DNA of 64,000 nucleotides, taken from assembly GCF_011067745.1 (NCBI RefSeq), contig NZ_JAAMPJ010000021.1, positions 1 to 64,000 on the forward strand. The letters are read 5' to 3'. Source of the stretch: Lentzea alba (GTDB lineage: Bacteria > Actinomycetota > Actinomycetes > Mycobacteriales > Pseudonocardiaceae). Shown piece by piece: positions 31,675 through 42,900 of the stretch (position 1 is its first letter; the number at the start of each line of letters is the position of its first letter). Under the pieces are notes generated by a model. It did not search any database and had not been told where the DNA came from. It saw only the letters and a list, made by a program, of their open reading frames with translations. A program made the translations under genes and the position numbers.

Positions 31675-34600
31675 GTGCGCCTACTCGGAGTCGTCGTGCT
31701 GGCCGGTGCCCTGCTCACCGCCGGCCACGCCCAAGCCGCTCCCCCACGAGCAGCAAAGACCGCACCGACGATCACCCTGATCACGGGAGACCAGGTGCTC
31801 ACCGGCCAACGGGCAGTCAGACCGGCTCCCGGCCGTGAGCACATCGTGTTCACGACGTACACCGCACAGGGCCACGAGTACGTGGTGCCGCACGACGCGT
31901 TGCCGTTGATCGCGAACGGCCGCCTCGACGAGCGTCTGTTCGACGTCACCGAGCTCGCCACGTACGGCGGAGCCCTGCCCGTGATCGTCACCTACCCCGC
32001 GGGCACGCTGAGCACCCAGTCCGGCATCCAGCTGCGCAGCATCAACGGCGTGGCGTTCGATGCCGCCACAACGCCGCTCGTGGGCGGCCTGTCGGCGTCC
32101 GGCGCCAAGAAGATCTGGCTCGACGCCCAGCGCCAGGCCGACCTCGACCGCAGCGTCGCCCAGATCAACGCCCCCGCCGCCTACCAGGCGGGCTTCACCG
32201 GCAAGGGCACCACGGTCGCCGTCCTCGACACGGGCGTCGACCAGTCCCACCCGGACCTGCAGGACCGCGAGATCGGCGAGCGCAACTTCACCACCTCACC
32301 GGACGCGGCCGATCACTACGGTCACGGCACGCACGTCGCGTCGATCATCGCGGGCACGGGCGCGAAGAGCGGCGGCAAGTACCGCGGCGTCGCTCCGGAC
32401 GCGCGCATCCTCGACGTGAAGGTGCTGGGCGACAACGGTTCCGGCCAGGACAGCGGGATCATCGCCGGCATGGAGTGGGCCGTCGAGCAGGGCGCCCAGA
32501 TCGTCAACATGAGCCTCGGCGGCTACGACACGCCCGAGATCGAACCCCTCGAAGAGGCCGTCAACCGACTGTCCGAGAAGGGCACGTTGTTCGTGATCGC
32601 CGCCGGCAACAGCGGCCCCGACGTCACCACCGTCGGCTCGCCAGGCACCGCCGACGCGGCCCTCACCGTCGGCGCGGTCGACGACGACAACCGGATCGCG
32701 GAGTTCTCCAGCCGCGGCCCGACCAAGGCCGGCACGCTCAAGCCGGACCTCACCGCGCCGGGCGTCGGCATCGTCGCCGCCCTGCACTCCGCCGGCAGGA
32801 TCGGCCCGCCGGTCGCCGACGGCTACACCTCGCTCGACGGCACCTCGATGGCCACCCCGCACGTCGCCGGCGCCGCGGCCCTGGTGCGTCAGCAGCACCC
32901 AGACCTGACCGGCTCCCAGCTCAAGGCCCGCCTCACCGGCAGCACCACGCCCACCGCCGAGCTGAGCCCGTTCGAACAGGGCTCGGGCCGCGTCGACGTC
33001 GCCAAGCTGATCAGGCAGAACGTGACCTCGAACCCGACCAGCCTCAGCTTCGGCGCGCACCAGTGGCCGCACACCGGCGAACCCGCGCTGACCAAGGAGA
33101 TCACCTACTCGAACGCGGGCTCCGAACCCGTCACCCTCGACCTGACCGCCGAGACGAACGGCACGCTGTTCAGCGTCTCCCCCGCCAGACTCACCGTGCC
33201 TGCGGGTGGCTCCGCGACAGCCACGGTCACGGCGGACATCGCGAAGCAGCCGGCCGGTGGCGTGATGGGCGGCGCGATCGTCGCGAACGGCGTGCGCACG
33301 GCCGTCGTCGTCGACCTGGAGCCCGAGAGCTACGACGTCAAGATCACCGGGATCGAACGGTCCGGCGCCCGGACGAGCACGACCTTCGCGTTCCTGATCA
33401 ACGTCGACACCGGCGCCCGCGTGTGGCCGAACAGCGACACCGGCGTCGCCCGCCTCGCGAAGGGCCGCTACCTCCTGACCGGCAGCGTCATGTCGTCGAG
33501 CGGCAGCCACGACGTGATCAACTATCCGAACCTCACCGTCACCGGCTCGACCACGATCGACCTGGACGCCCGGCAGGCCAAACCGGTCCAGGTGACGCTC
33601 CCGGTCCCCGCGCGACTCTCGTTGCTGCAGACCGGTTTCGAACGGGTCGTCAACGGCACCAGCTACACCATCGGCAACTTCTCGGTCGGCGGCGTGACCG
33701 ACCACCTCGGCGTCGCGAGCCTCGGCCCGGACTCCCCCGAGGTCACCGGCAGGACCGCCACCTTCTGGACCGCGGGCCCGGACTTCTACGGACTCGCCTG
33801 GTACCAGAAGGGATCCGCGCCGAAGGGTCTGACCAGGACGGTCGCCAGGAAGGACCTCGCTTCCGTCCGCGTCGACATGCCCGCTCTCAAGCAGGGCCAG
33901 ACCGCCAGCATCGGCCACACCTCGGCACCCGAGGGCCGCGCCGACTGGGGCTACGGCTCGCTGGACAATCTGGCCGCCGGGCCGCGCACCGAGTACTACG
34001 GCGGTGAGGGCGGCGACTGGTCGCGCAGGTTCAACCTGTTCGACGAGAACGGCAACATCGGCGCGCTGGCCGGCCCGCTGCGGCACTACCGGCCGGGCAG
34101 GTCCTACGTGGAACCGTTCAACCGCGCGGTGTTCGGCCCGGCGCTGCCCGAGACGCGCGACATCCCGCACACGTTCCGCACCGGCGATTTCATCCGCGTC
34201 ACCGTGCCGCTGTACGGCGACAACGCGGGCAACGCGGGCTACAGCCCCGTCACCGAGGCCAAAACCACGCTGTACCGCGACAACATGAAGGCGATCGAGA
34301 CGACCGAGGCGGGCTGGGCGATGCTCGACGTCCAACCGGGTGCCGCGAACTACCGCCTGGAAACCACGGCGACCCGCGACACCGCGTTGAGCAGCAAGGT
34401 GTCCGGCGTCTGGACGTTCCGCAGCGACACCACGCCCGAGCAGACCGCGTTGCCGCTGAGCGTCATCCGCTTCACCCCGCAACTCGACGACGACGGCACC
34501 GCCCGCGCCGGCCGGATGCTCGCGGTGCCGATCTCCACCCAGTCGCAAACCGGCTCGGTGCGGGTCACGTCCGTCGAGGTGTCCTACGACGGCGGCAAGA

Positions 34601-34743
34601 CGTGGCGCGGCACCCCCATCACCGGCCGCCGGGTGCTGCTCGCGCACCCACAGGACGCGAAGTCGGTCTCCTTGCGCGCCAAGGCGTCCGGCAGCGGCCA
34701 GACCGTGGAGCAGACCATCGTCAACGCGTACCTGCTCCGCTGA
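31675..34743 (+). CDS. Large secreted subtilisin-like protease (S8)
   Basis: 1022 residues from a GTG at 31675, chosen because GGAGG lies 4 nt upstream and a signal peptide follows (LLGVVVLAGALLTAGHAQA). The frame is open upstream to 31621. The pro-region (~30-165) includes TITLITGDQVL and ALPLIANGRLDERLFDVTEL, typical of long actinomycete S8 enzymes. The catalytic domain has D185 (AVLDTGVDQSHPDL), H217 (HYGHGTHVASII) and S391 (GTSMATPHVAGAAA), with oxyanion Asn in IAAGNSGPD. The C-terminal ~550 residues are beta-rich Ig/Fn3-like modules, probably for substrate or wall binding. Extracellular protein degradation is the expected role. An S9 peptidase gene follows 24 nt downstream. Confidence 0.93.
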   Translation: MRLLGVVVLAGALLTAGHAQAAPPRAAKTAPTITLITGDQVLTGQRAVRPAPGREHIVFTTYTAQGHEYVVPHDALPLIANGRLDERLFDVTELATYGGALPVIVTYPAGTLSTQSGIQLRSINGVAFDAATTPLVGGLSASGAKKIWLDAQRQADLDRSVAQINAPAAYQAGFTGKGTTVAVLDTGVDQSHPDLQDREIGERNFTTSPDAADHYGHGTHVASIIAGTGAKSGGKYRGVAPDARILDVKVLGDNGSGQDSGIIAGMEWAVEQGAQIVNMSLGGYDTPEIEPLEEAVNRLSEKGTLFVIAAGNSGPDVTTVGSPGTADAALTVGAVDDDNRIAEFSSRGPTKAGTLKPDLTAPGVGIVAALHSAGRIGPPVADGYTSLDGTSMATPHVAGAAALVRQQHPDLTGSQLKARLTGSTTPTAELSPFEQGSGRVDVAKLIRQNVTSNPTSLSFGAHQWPHTGEPALTKEITYSNAGSEPVTLDLTAETNGTLFSVSPARLTVPAGGSATATVTADIAKQPAGGVMGGAIVANGVRTAVVVDLEPESYDVKITGIERSGARTSTTFAFLINVDTGARVWPNSDTGVARLAKGRYLLTGSVMSSSGSHDVINYPNLTVTGSTTIDLDARQAKPVQVTLPVPARLSLLQTGFERVVNGTSYTIGNFSVGGVTDHLGVASLGPDSPEVTGRTATFWTAGPDFYGLAWYQKGSAPKGLTRTVARKDLASVRVDMPALKQGQTASIGHTSAPEGRADWGYGSLDNLAAGPRTEYYGGEGGDWSRRFNLFDENGNIGALAGPLRHYRPGRSYVEPFNRAVFGPALPETRDIPHTFRTGDFIRVTVPLYGDNAGNAGYSPVTEAKTTLYRDNMKAIETTEAGWAMLDVQPGAANYRLETTATRDTALSSKVSGVWTFRSDTTPEQTALPLSVIRFTPQLDDDGTARAGRMLAVPISTQSQTGSVRVTSVEVSYDGGKTWRGTPITGRRVLLAHPQDAKSVSLRAKASGSGQTVEQTIVNAYLLR

Positions 34744-34767
34744 CGGACCAGCTGCCAGAATGGTCAT

Positions 34768-36024
34768 GTGCGGGAGCTGACTGACGAACTGGTGCTCGAC
34801 CACTGCCCACCGCGGACCCCGAATCCGGCCCTGCCAACCGAAGTGCGCATCCCGGGCCGGCACGTCGCGGAGGTCGCCCGGCACCCCGACGGCCGGCTCG
34901 CGGTGATCACCTGGTCGTCGCCGAAAATCGACCCCGGCCTGCTCGAACCCGCCCTGCACGTCGTCGAGAACGGGAGGATCACCGACCTGGGCCCGACGTC
35001 GGCCGAAGCCGGAAGTCCCGTGTGGTGGGGCGACGAGGTCGTCTACCTGGCTCTCACCCCACCGCACCTGCAGGGCGGCAAAGCGGTGTTCGACCAGCGC
35101 CACCGCAACCTCACCGAGGGACTCCAGGCCTGCCCCACCGAACTCGTCCAGGACGACGGCAACGCGCCGATCATGGTGGTCGCGACCGGCCTGGACACCG
35201 AGTTCCACCGCCTCGGCCAAGGCCTGCTGGGCCGCATCACGGGCGCGCACCGGCCCCAGGTCGGCCAACTCGAAGGCATCGCGTGGGGCGCCCAGGAACG
35301 CCTGCGCTACCAGGCTGAGGACGGGCTCGACCTCGACGGCCTGCTGGTGCTCCCGGTCGGCAAGACCCGCGCGGACGGGCCGTTTCCGATGGTCACGCTG
35401 GTCCACGGCGGGCCCTACGACCGATGGGCCGACGAGCTCCAGCTGCAGTGGGTGCCGTCGGCGCAGTGGTTCGCGCATCAGGGGATCGCGACCTTCCTGC
35501 CCAACCCGCGAGGAAGCCTGGGTCGCGGCCACGAGTTCGCGACCGCGGTGGCGAAGCGCGTCGGCCAGGAGGAATGGCACGACATCGAAACGGGCATCGA
35601 CCTGCTGGTCGACCAGGGCGTCGCGGACCCGGACCGGCTCGGCATCTCCGGCTGGAGCCACGGCGGGTTCATGGCCGCTTGGGCGACCACACGAACGCGG
35701 AGGTTCAAGGCGGCGCTGGTGGGTGCGGGCATCTCCGACTGGCCCAGGCAGATCGCGAAGGGCGAGTGGGGCAGGTTCGAGGCCGCGCTCGGGGACGGCC
35801 CGGACCACAGCCCGCTCACCTATGCGGACCGGATCGGCACACCGCTGTTGATCGTGCACGGCGCCGAGGACACCAACGTTCCGGTGGAGCAAGCCGAACT
35901 GCTGCACCAGGCCGTGCAGCACTCCGAACTCGTCGTCTATCCCGGCGAGGGCCACTCCCTCCGGCAGCGTGAGCACAGGCTGGATCTGCTGAACCGAGCC
36001 AGAAGGTTGTTCGCGAAGCTCTGA
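34768..36024 (+). CDS. Short prolyl-oligopeptidase family (S9) serine peptidase
   Basis: 418 residues from a GTG at 34768. The C-terminal catalytic alpha/beta-hydrolase domain (~195-418) is complete: HGGPYDRWADELQLQWVPSA, nucleophile elbow GWSHGGFMAAW, acid in VHGAEDTNVP, His in GEGHSL. The N-terminal part is only ~190 residues, while S9C/acylaminoacyl-peptidase propellers are usually over 350, so the propeller is reduced to a few blades (PGRHVAEVARHPDGRLAVIT, GSPVWWGDEVVYLALTPPHL). There is no signal peptide, so it acts in the cytoplasm, trimming peptides perhaps released by the secreted subtilase before it. It lacks a clear Shine-Dalgarno site and may be read through from the upstream gene. 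Confidence 0.87.
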   Translation: MRELTDELVLDHCPPRTPNPALPTEVRIPGRHVAEVARHPDGRLAVITWSSPKIDPGLLEPALHVVENGRITDLGPTSAEAGSPVWWGDEVVYLALTPPHLQGGKAVFDQRHRNLTEGLQACPTELVQDDGNAPIMVVATGLDTEFHRLGQGLLGRITGAHRPQVGQLEGIAWGAQERLRYQAEDGLDLDGLLVLPVGKTRADGPFPMVTLVHGGPYDRWADELQLQWVPSAQWFAHQGIATFLPNPRGSLGRGHEFATAVAKRVGQEEWHDIETGIDLLVDQGVADPDRLGISGWSHGGFMAAWATTRTRRFKAALVGAGISDWPRQIAKGEWGRFEAALGDGPDHSPLTYADRIGTPLLIVHGAEDTNVPVEQAELLHQAVQHSELVVYPGEGHSLRQREHRLDLLNRARRLFAKL

Positions 36025-36341
36025 GGTTTGCGCAAGGCTTGCGAAAGTCGTGCAAGGTCAGAGCAAGCCCCCGCAAGCGGGCCTATCGAGATCGAATGAA
36101 TTTATTCGGGACGTTCGGGCGCGAACTTCCCGCACGCCGCGACAACCAGCCGCTGGTGGCTGCCCGTGCCGCGACGAAGACCGGGTTCAGATACCCGAAC
36201 CGGGACACGTCTTTCCTGTTCAGAGGCAGATGTCGCAAATTTGCGCAATCACGTCGACATATTGCGATAATCTGCTGGGCACTTCTACGGTGAGGCGCGC
36301 CATACCCCCTCGCGTCCCCACCGAGAAGGGCCAAGCACGCC
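36025..36341. promoter_or_regulatory. Promoter region of the glucanase operon
   Basis: 317 bp without a gene. Near the start are several CTTGC/GCAAG words (36025-36080) without a clear stem. A perfect 12-bp palindrome CGCAAATTTGCG (36234-36245) sits just upstream of a good -10 box, GATAAT (36266-36271), giving a predicted start near 36278 and a ~65-nt leader. The palindrome covers the -35 position and is a plausible operator for sugar-dependent control of the downstream genes. The binding protein is unknown. Confidence 0.55.
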
Positions 36342-39300
36342 ATGTCACCGACGACACGCGTTCGCTCCCTGCTAGCCCCGATAGCCGTGACAGCCCTCGC
36401 CGCGGCGAGCCTGACCGTCTCCCCTGTCGCACAAGCCGCGCCGCTGCCGGCGACCTACACCGCCAGCAGCACCAACCAGAACTACGGGCCGGGCAACGCC
36501 GGCGACGGCAACCAGGGCACGTACTGGGAGAGCGCGAACAACGCGTTCCCGCAGTGGATCCAGGCCGATCTCGGGGCCGCGCTGAAGACCGACCGGGTAG
36601 TCCTGAAGCTTCCCACCGCGAACTGGGGCGCCCGCACCCAGACCCTCGCCGTGCAGGGCAGCACCGACGGCCAGAACTTCACCGATCTGGTGGCCTCCAA
36701 GGGATATGAGTTCACCCCGGCCGCGAACAACACCGTCACCATCGACTTCACCGCCGTCACCACGCGGTACGTGCGGCTGCGGATCACCGCGAACACCGGC
36801 TGGCCCGCGGGCCAGATCGGCGAGTTCGAGGTGCAGGGCCCGACCGGCGGTGACACGCAGGCGCCGTCGGCACCGTCCGGGCTCGCCCTCACCCAGCCGC
36901 AGTCCGGCCAGATCCGGCTGACCTGGAACGCGAGCACGGACAACGTCGGCGTCACCGGCTACGACGTCTTCGTCAACGGCAGCCTGCGCACCACGGTCAC
37001 CGGCACGACCTACACCGACAGCCAGCCCGACGGCCTGCGGGTGACCTACCACGTGATCGCGAAGGACGCGGCGGGCAACCAGTCCCCCGCCAGCACCTCC
37101 GTGACGCGCGAGGGCGCCACCGGCACGAACCTCGCCCAGGGCAAGCCCGTCACGGCGAACCACAACGTGCACGACTTCGTCGCCGCCAACGCCAACGACG
37201 GCAACCTCGGCACCTACTGGGAGTCCAACGGGTTCCCCGGCACCCTGACCGTCCAACTCGGATCGAACGCGGACCTCAGCTCGCTCGCGGTCAAGCTCAA
37301 CCCCGACCCGGTCTGGGGCGCGCGCACGCAGCACGTCGAGGTCCTCGGCCGCGAGCAGAACGCCACCGGTTTCACGAGCCTGGTCGCCGGACGCGACTAC
37401 CGCTGGGATCCGGCGAGCGGCAACAGCGTCATGATCGGCCTCAGCGCCAGGGTCGCCGACGTGCAGCTGCGGTTCACGTCCAACACCGGCGCGCCCGGCG
37501 CCCAGGTGGCGGAGATCCAGGTGTTCGGCACCCCTGCCCCGAACCCCGACCTCACCGTCACCGGCACGTCGTTCACGCCGGCCAACCCCGTCGAGACCGA
37601 CCAGATCACGCTGACCGCCACCGTCCGCAACGCCGGCACGGCCGCGTCGGCGGCAACAGACGTGACGTTCTTCCTCGGCACCACGAGCGTTGGCACCGCT
37701 CAGGTCGGCGCACTGCCGGCAAGCGCCCAGGCCAACGTCAGCACCACGATCGCAGCTCGGACCGAGGGCTCCTACCAGTACACGGCCAAGGCCGACGAGA
37801 CCAAGAAGGTGGCCGAGCAGGACGAGACCAACAACGCCCGCCTGCACCCCGACCCGCTCGTGGTCACCTCGGTGCCGAGTTCCGACCTGGTCGCGGTGCC
37901 CAGCTGGTCGCCGAGCAACCCGGGCAACGGCCAGAACACCACGTTCTCGGTGGCGATCAAGAACCAGGGCACCGTCAACAGCGCCGCCGGAGCGCACGGG
38001 ATCACGGTCACGATCCTGAGCAACGGCCAGACCGTCCGCACGCTGACCGGCAGCCACACCGGCACGATCAACGCGGGCACCACGACCGCCGCGGTCAACC
38101 TCGGCACCTGGCAGGCGGCCGACGGCCGGTACACGGTCCGCACGACGATCGCGAACGACGGCAACGAGATCCCGGCCAAGCAGGGCAACAACACCAGCGA
38201 GCAGTCGTTGTTCATCGGCCGCGGCGCGAGCGTTCCGTGGCAGCACGTCGAGGCCGAGGACGCCACCATCGGCGGCGGCGCGCAGGTCCTCGGTCCGAAC
38301 AGGACGATCGGCGACCTCGCGGGTGAGGCGTCCGGCCGCCGTGCCGTCACGCTGAACGGCACCGGCCAGTCGGTCGAGTTCACGACCTCAGCACCCACCA
38401 ACACCCTCGTCACCCGCTTCTCCATCCCGGACAGCGCGGGCGGCGGTGGCATCACCTCGAACCTCAACGTCTACGTCAACGGCCAGTTCCACAAGGCCAT
38501 CGACCTGACCTCGAAGTACATGTGGCTCTACGGCAACGAGGCCAGCCCGGGCAACTCGCCGGGAGCGGGCGGCCCTCGGCACATCTACGACGAGGCCAAC
38601 GTGATGCTCAACTCGACGTTCCCGGCGGGCACGAAGATCAAGCTGCAGAAGGACGCGGCCAACACCACGAACTACGCGATCGACTTCGTGAACTTCGAGG
38701 ACGTCCGCACCGCCGGAAACCCGGACGCCGCACGGTATGCCGTGCCCCCCGGGTTCTCCCACCAGGACGTGCAGACCGCGCTCGACCGGGTGCGGATGGA
38801 CACCACCGGCACGTTGGTCGGCGTCTACCTGCCCGCGGGCACCTACCAGACGCAGCAGAAGTTCACCGTCTACGGCAAGGCGATCCGCGTGGTCGGCGCC
38901 GGACCGTGGTTCACCAGGTTCCAGGCTCCGACGAGCCAGGAGAACACCGACATCGGGTTCGACGCGCAGTCGTCCGCGAGCGGCTCGACGTTCAGCGGGT
39001 TCGCCGTGTTCGGCAACTACACCACCCGCATCGACGGTCCGGGCAAGGTGTTCAACTTCGCCGGCGTGCAGAACATGACCATCGAGAACATCTGGGTCGA
39101 GCACATGATGTGCCTGTTCTGGGGCAACAACGTCGACAACAACGTCATCAGGGACAGCCGCGTCCGCGACCTGTACGCCGACGGTCTCAACATGACCAAC
39201 GGGTCGGCGGGCAACCGGGTCTCGAACATCGAGGCGCGGTCGACCGGTGACGACGCGTTCGCACTGTTCGCCGCCACCGACAGCGGTGGCAGCGGCCAGC

Positions 39301-39893
39301 AGAACAACGTCTTCGAGAACCTCTCGGTGCTGACTCCCTGGCGCGCGGCGGGTCTCGCGGTCTACGGGGGCAATCTCAACACGTTCCGCAACATCTACGT
39401 GGCGGACACGCTGACCTACTCCGCCGTGACGATCAGCTCGCTCGACTTCGGTTACCCGATGGAGGACTTCGGACCGGAGCCGACGACGTTCAGCGGACTC
39501 ACGCTGGTGCGGTCCGGTGGCCATTTCTGGGGCGCGCAGACGTTCGGCGCGATCTGGATGTTCTCGGCCTCGAAGAAGTACACCGGGATCCGGGTGAACG
39601 ACGTCGAGATCATCGATCCGACGTACAGCGGAATCATGTTCCAGACCAAGTACAACGGCGCCGCCGAGAACATCTTCCAGGACACCGTGCTGTCCAACGT
39701 GAGCATCTCGGGTGCGCGCAAGTCCGGCGACAAGTTCGACGCCAAGTCCGGCTTCGGACTGTGGGCCAACGAAATGCCGGAACCGGGTCAGGGGCCCGCG
39801 GTCGGCGAGGTCACGTTCAACGGCCTCAGGTTCAGCAACAACTTCCAGGACATCAAGAACACCACGTCCACCTTCAAGATCACCATCAACTGA
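36342..39893 (+). CDS. Secreted multidomain GH87-type glucanase (alpha-1,3-glucanase/mycodextranase)
   Basis: 1183 residues. Signal peptide to ~32. Domain order: discoidin (F5/8C) ~35-168, Fn3 ~172-262, second discoidin ~265-400, two CARDB modules ~402-512 and ~513-630, CBM35-like beta-sandwich ~633-785, then a right-handed beta-helix ~800-1183. The helix carries YADGLNMTNG (D947) and, 23-24 residues on, STGDDAF (D970, D971). The spacing of the three aspartates equals that of the catalytic Asp trio I recall for GH87 alpha-1,3-glucanase Agl-FH1, and the discoidin/CBM build is also that of GH87 enzymes. It should cut alpha-1,3-glucan (fungal cell wall or dental mutan) or nigeran outside the cell. 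The family call is from motif memory, not a search. It forms an operon with the paralogue 25 nt downstream. Confidence 0.8.
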   Translation: MSPTTRVRSLLAPIAVTALAAASLTVSPVAQAAPLPATYTASSTNQNYGPGNAGDGNQGTYWESANNAFPQWIQADLGAALKTDRVVLKLPTANWGARTQTLAVQGSTDGQNFTDLVASKGYEFTPAANNTVTIDFTAVTTRYVRLRITANTGWPAGQIGEFEVQGPTGGDTQAPSAPSGLALTQPQSGQIRLTWNASTDNVGVTGYDVFVNGSLRTTVTGTTYTDSQPDGLRVTYHVIAKDAAGNQSPASTSVTREGATGTNLAQGKPVTANHNVHDFVAANANDGNLGTYWESNGFPGTLTVQLGSNADLSSLAVKLNPDPVWGARTQHVEVLGREQNATGFTSLVAGRDYRWDPASGNSVMIGLSARVADVQLRFTSNTGAPGAQVAEIQVFGTPAPNPDLTVTGTSFTPANPVETDQITLTATVRNAGTAASAATDVTFFLGTTSVGTAQVGALPASAQANVSTTIAARTEGSYQYTAKADETKKVAEQDETNNARLHPDPLVVTSVPSSDLVAVPSWSPSNPGNGQNTTFSVAIKNQGTVNSAAGAHGITVTILSNGQTVRTLTGSHTGTINAGTTTAAVNLGTWQAADGRYTVRTTIANDGNEIPAKQGNNTSEQSLFIGRGASVPWQHVEAEDATIGGGAQVLGPNRTIGDLAGEASGRRAVTLNGTGQSVEFTTSAPTNTLVTRFSIPDSAGGGGITSNLNVYVNGQFHKAIDLTSKYMWLYGNEASPGNSPGAGGPRHIYDEANVMLNSTFPAGTKIKLQKDAANTTNYAIDFVNFEDVRTAGNPDAARYAVPPGFSHQDVQTALDRVRMDTTGTLVGVYLPAGTYQTQQKFTVYGKAIRVVGAGPWFTRFQAPTSQENTDIGFDAQSSASGSTFSGFAVFGNYTTRIDGPGKVFNFAGVQNMTIENIWVEHMMCLFWGNNVDNNVIRDSRVRDLYADGLNMTNGSAGNRVSNIEARSTGDDAFALFAATDSGGSGQQNNVFENLSVLTPWRAAGLAVYGGNLNTFRNIYVADTLTYSAVTISSLDFGYPMEDFGPEPTTFSGLTLVRSGGHFWGAQTFGAIWMFSASKKYTGIRVNDVEIIDPTYSGIMFQTKYNGAAENIFQDTVLSNVSISGARKSGDKFDAKSGFGLWANEMPEPGQGPAVGEVTFNGLRFSNNFQDIKNTTSTFKITIN

Positions 39894-39918
39894 TTTCCCT
39901 GCCGCGAAGGACAATTCA

Positions 39919-42900
39919 ATGAAGAACACGCTGTTGAGGCGTGCGGTGAGCGCTGCGCTCGTAACCGCACTGGCCCTCTTCGGATTGACACCAACGGCGG
40001 GAGCGGCGGTCGTCCGGCTGTCCGCCACCCTCACCGCGTCGAGCACCAACGGCCCATACGGCGCCGGGAACGCCGGTGACGGCAACCAGGGCAGCTACTG
40101 GGAGAGCACGAACAACGTGTTCCCGCAGTGGATCCAGGCCGACCTGGGCGCCGCGCGGGACGTCGGCAAGGTCGTGCTGCGACTGCCCTCGAACTGGGAG
40201 CAGCGCACGCAAACACTTGCCGTACAGGGAAGTTCCAACGGTTCGCAGTTCACCGACATCTCCGCGGCCAGCGGCAAGGTGTTCTCGCCCGCCTCCAACA
40301 ACACGGTGACGCTGGACTTCGCGGCGACCAGCACGAGGTACGTGCGCGTCACGATCACGGCGAACACCGCGTGGCCCGCGGGTCAGCTCAGCGAGTTCGA
40401 GGTGCACGGCGAGTCCGGCCCGGTCGACCCGCCGCCGAACGGCGACAACCTGGCCCAGGGCAAGCCTGTCGAGGAATCCGGGCACGTGCACGACTTCGTC
40501 GCGGCCAACGCCGTCGACGGCAACACCGGCACGTACTGGGAGTCCGGCGGCTTGCCCGGTCACCTGACCGCGAAGCTGGGCGCCAACGCGGACGTCACCT
40601 CGGTCGTCGTGAAGCTCAACCCGGACCCGATCTGGGGTGCGCGCACGCAGAACTTCGAAGTGCTGGGCAGGGAAGCGAGCGCGACGGCGTTCGGCACCCT
40701 GAAGGCGCGCGCCGACCACCGGTTCGACCCGGCGAACGGCAACAGCGTCACCATCCCGGTCACCGGCCGGGTGTCGGACGTGCGGCTGCACTTCTACTCG
40801 AACACCGGCGCGCCCGGCGGCCAGGTCGCCGAGTTCCAGGTGTTCGGCGCCGCCGCACCGGCTCCCGACCTGACCGTCACGAACCTGACGTGGACACCGC
40901 AGAACCCGAGCGAGGCTGACTCGATCAGGCTCACCGCCACCGTGCGCAACGGCGGCACCGTGGCGTCCGGCGCGACCACGCTGACCGTCACGCTCGCCGG
41001 CACCGTCGTGGGCACCGCCCAGGTCGGCGGGCTCGCCCCCGGAGCCACCGCCGCCGTCAGCGTCGACGCCGGTCGGCGGGGTGCCGGGTCCTACGCGGCC
41101 GCGGCCACCGTGGATCCGGCCAACCAGGTCGCGGAGACCAACGAGGGCAACAACACCTTCACCTCCGGGTCTCCCCTGGTCGTCGGCCAGGCACCGGGAC
41201 CGGACCTGCAGATCACCGGGATCACGCCGAACCCGTCGTCACCCGCGGCAGGCCAGCCGGTGACGTTCGCCGTGCAGGTCCACAACCGCGGCACCTCGGC
41301 CGCGGGCGCTTCGGTGACCCGCGTGGCCGTCGGCGGAAGCACGCTGACCGCCAACACCGGAGCGATCAACGCCGGTCAGACCGTGACCGTCACCGTCGGC
41401 TCGTGGACCGCCACGAACGGCGGCGCGACGGCCACGGCGACCGCCGACGCAACCGGTCAGGTCGCCGAGACCAACGAGAACAACAACACCGCGACTCAGT
41501 CCATTGTGGTCGGACGCGGCGCTTCGGTGCCGTTCACGAGCTACGAAGCCGAAAACGGCCGCTACCAGGGCACGCTGCTGCAGGCGGACGCGAAGCGCAC
41601 CTTCGGGCACACCAACTTCGGCAGCGAGTCGAGCGGCCGCAAGTCGGTGCGACTGGACTCGCAGGGTCAGTTCGTGGAGATCACCTCGACGGTCGGCACG
41701 AACTCGATCGTCGTCCGCAACTCGATCCCGGACGCGGCCGCCGGCGGTGGCCAGGAGGCGACGATCAGCCTGTACGCGAACGACCAGTTCGTGCAGAAGC
41801 TGACCCTGTCGTCACGGCACAGCTGGCTCTACGGCACCACCGACGACCCCGAGGGCCTCACGAACCGGCCGGGCGGCGACGCCCGCAGGTTGTTCGACGA
41901 GACCTCCCAGCTGCTCGCGAACTCCTACCCGGCGGGCACGAGGTTCAAGCTGCAGCGCGACTCCGGTGACAACGCGCAGTTCTACGTCATCGACCTGATC
42001 GACCTGGAGCAGGTCGCACCCGCCGCGCAGAAGCCCGCCGAGTGCGTGTCCATCACGCAGTACGGCGCCACGGCGAACGACCAGACGGACGACGCGGACG
42101 CCCTGCAGCGTGCCGTGACGGCCGACCAGAACGGGGAGATCCCCTGCGTCTGGATCCCGGAGGGCAGGTTCCGCCAGGAGAAGAAGATCCTGACCCTGTT
42201 CAACAGCGGTCAGCACAACCAGGTCGGCATCCGCGACGTCACGATCCGCGGCGCCGGCATGTGGCACTCGCAGCTGTTCTCGCTGACCCAGCCACAGGAC
42301 GCCGGCACGATCAACCACCCGCACGAGGGCAACTTCGGGTTCGACATCGACGACAACACGCAGATCTCCGACATCGCGATCTTCGGTTCCGGCCGGATCC
42401 GCGGCGGTGACGGCAACGCCGAGGGCGGCGTCGGCCTGAACGGCCGGTTCGGCAAGAACACCAGGATCACCAACGTGTGGATCGAGCACGCCAACGTCGG
42501 TGTCTGGGTCGGCCGCGACTACACCAACCTGCCCGACCGCTGGAACCCCGGCGACGGCCTGCAGTTCACCGGCATGCGCATCCGCGACACCTACGCCGAC
42601 GGCATCAACTTCACCAACGGCACCCGCAACTCCACGGTGTTCAACTCGTCGTTCCGCACCACCGGCGACGACGCGCTCGCGGTGTGGGCGTCGAAGTACG
42701 TGAAGGACCAGAACGTGGACGTCGGCAGCGGCAACGCGTTCCTCAACAACACGATCGCGTTGCCGTGGCGCGCCAACGGAATCGCCATCTACGGAGGTGC
42801 GAACAACCGCGCGGAGAACAACGTCGTCTCCGACACGGCCAACTACCCGGGCATCATGCTGGCGACCGACCACGACCCGCTGCCGTTCGGCGGGACGACG

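Noticed and set aside
32296-35976. Minus-strand open frame of 1226 codons
   Set aside because: Runs antisense through the S8 and S9 peptidase genes, whose catalytic motifs are complete. Composition is that of a codon-position shadow.
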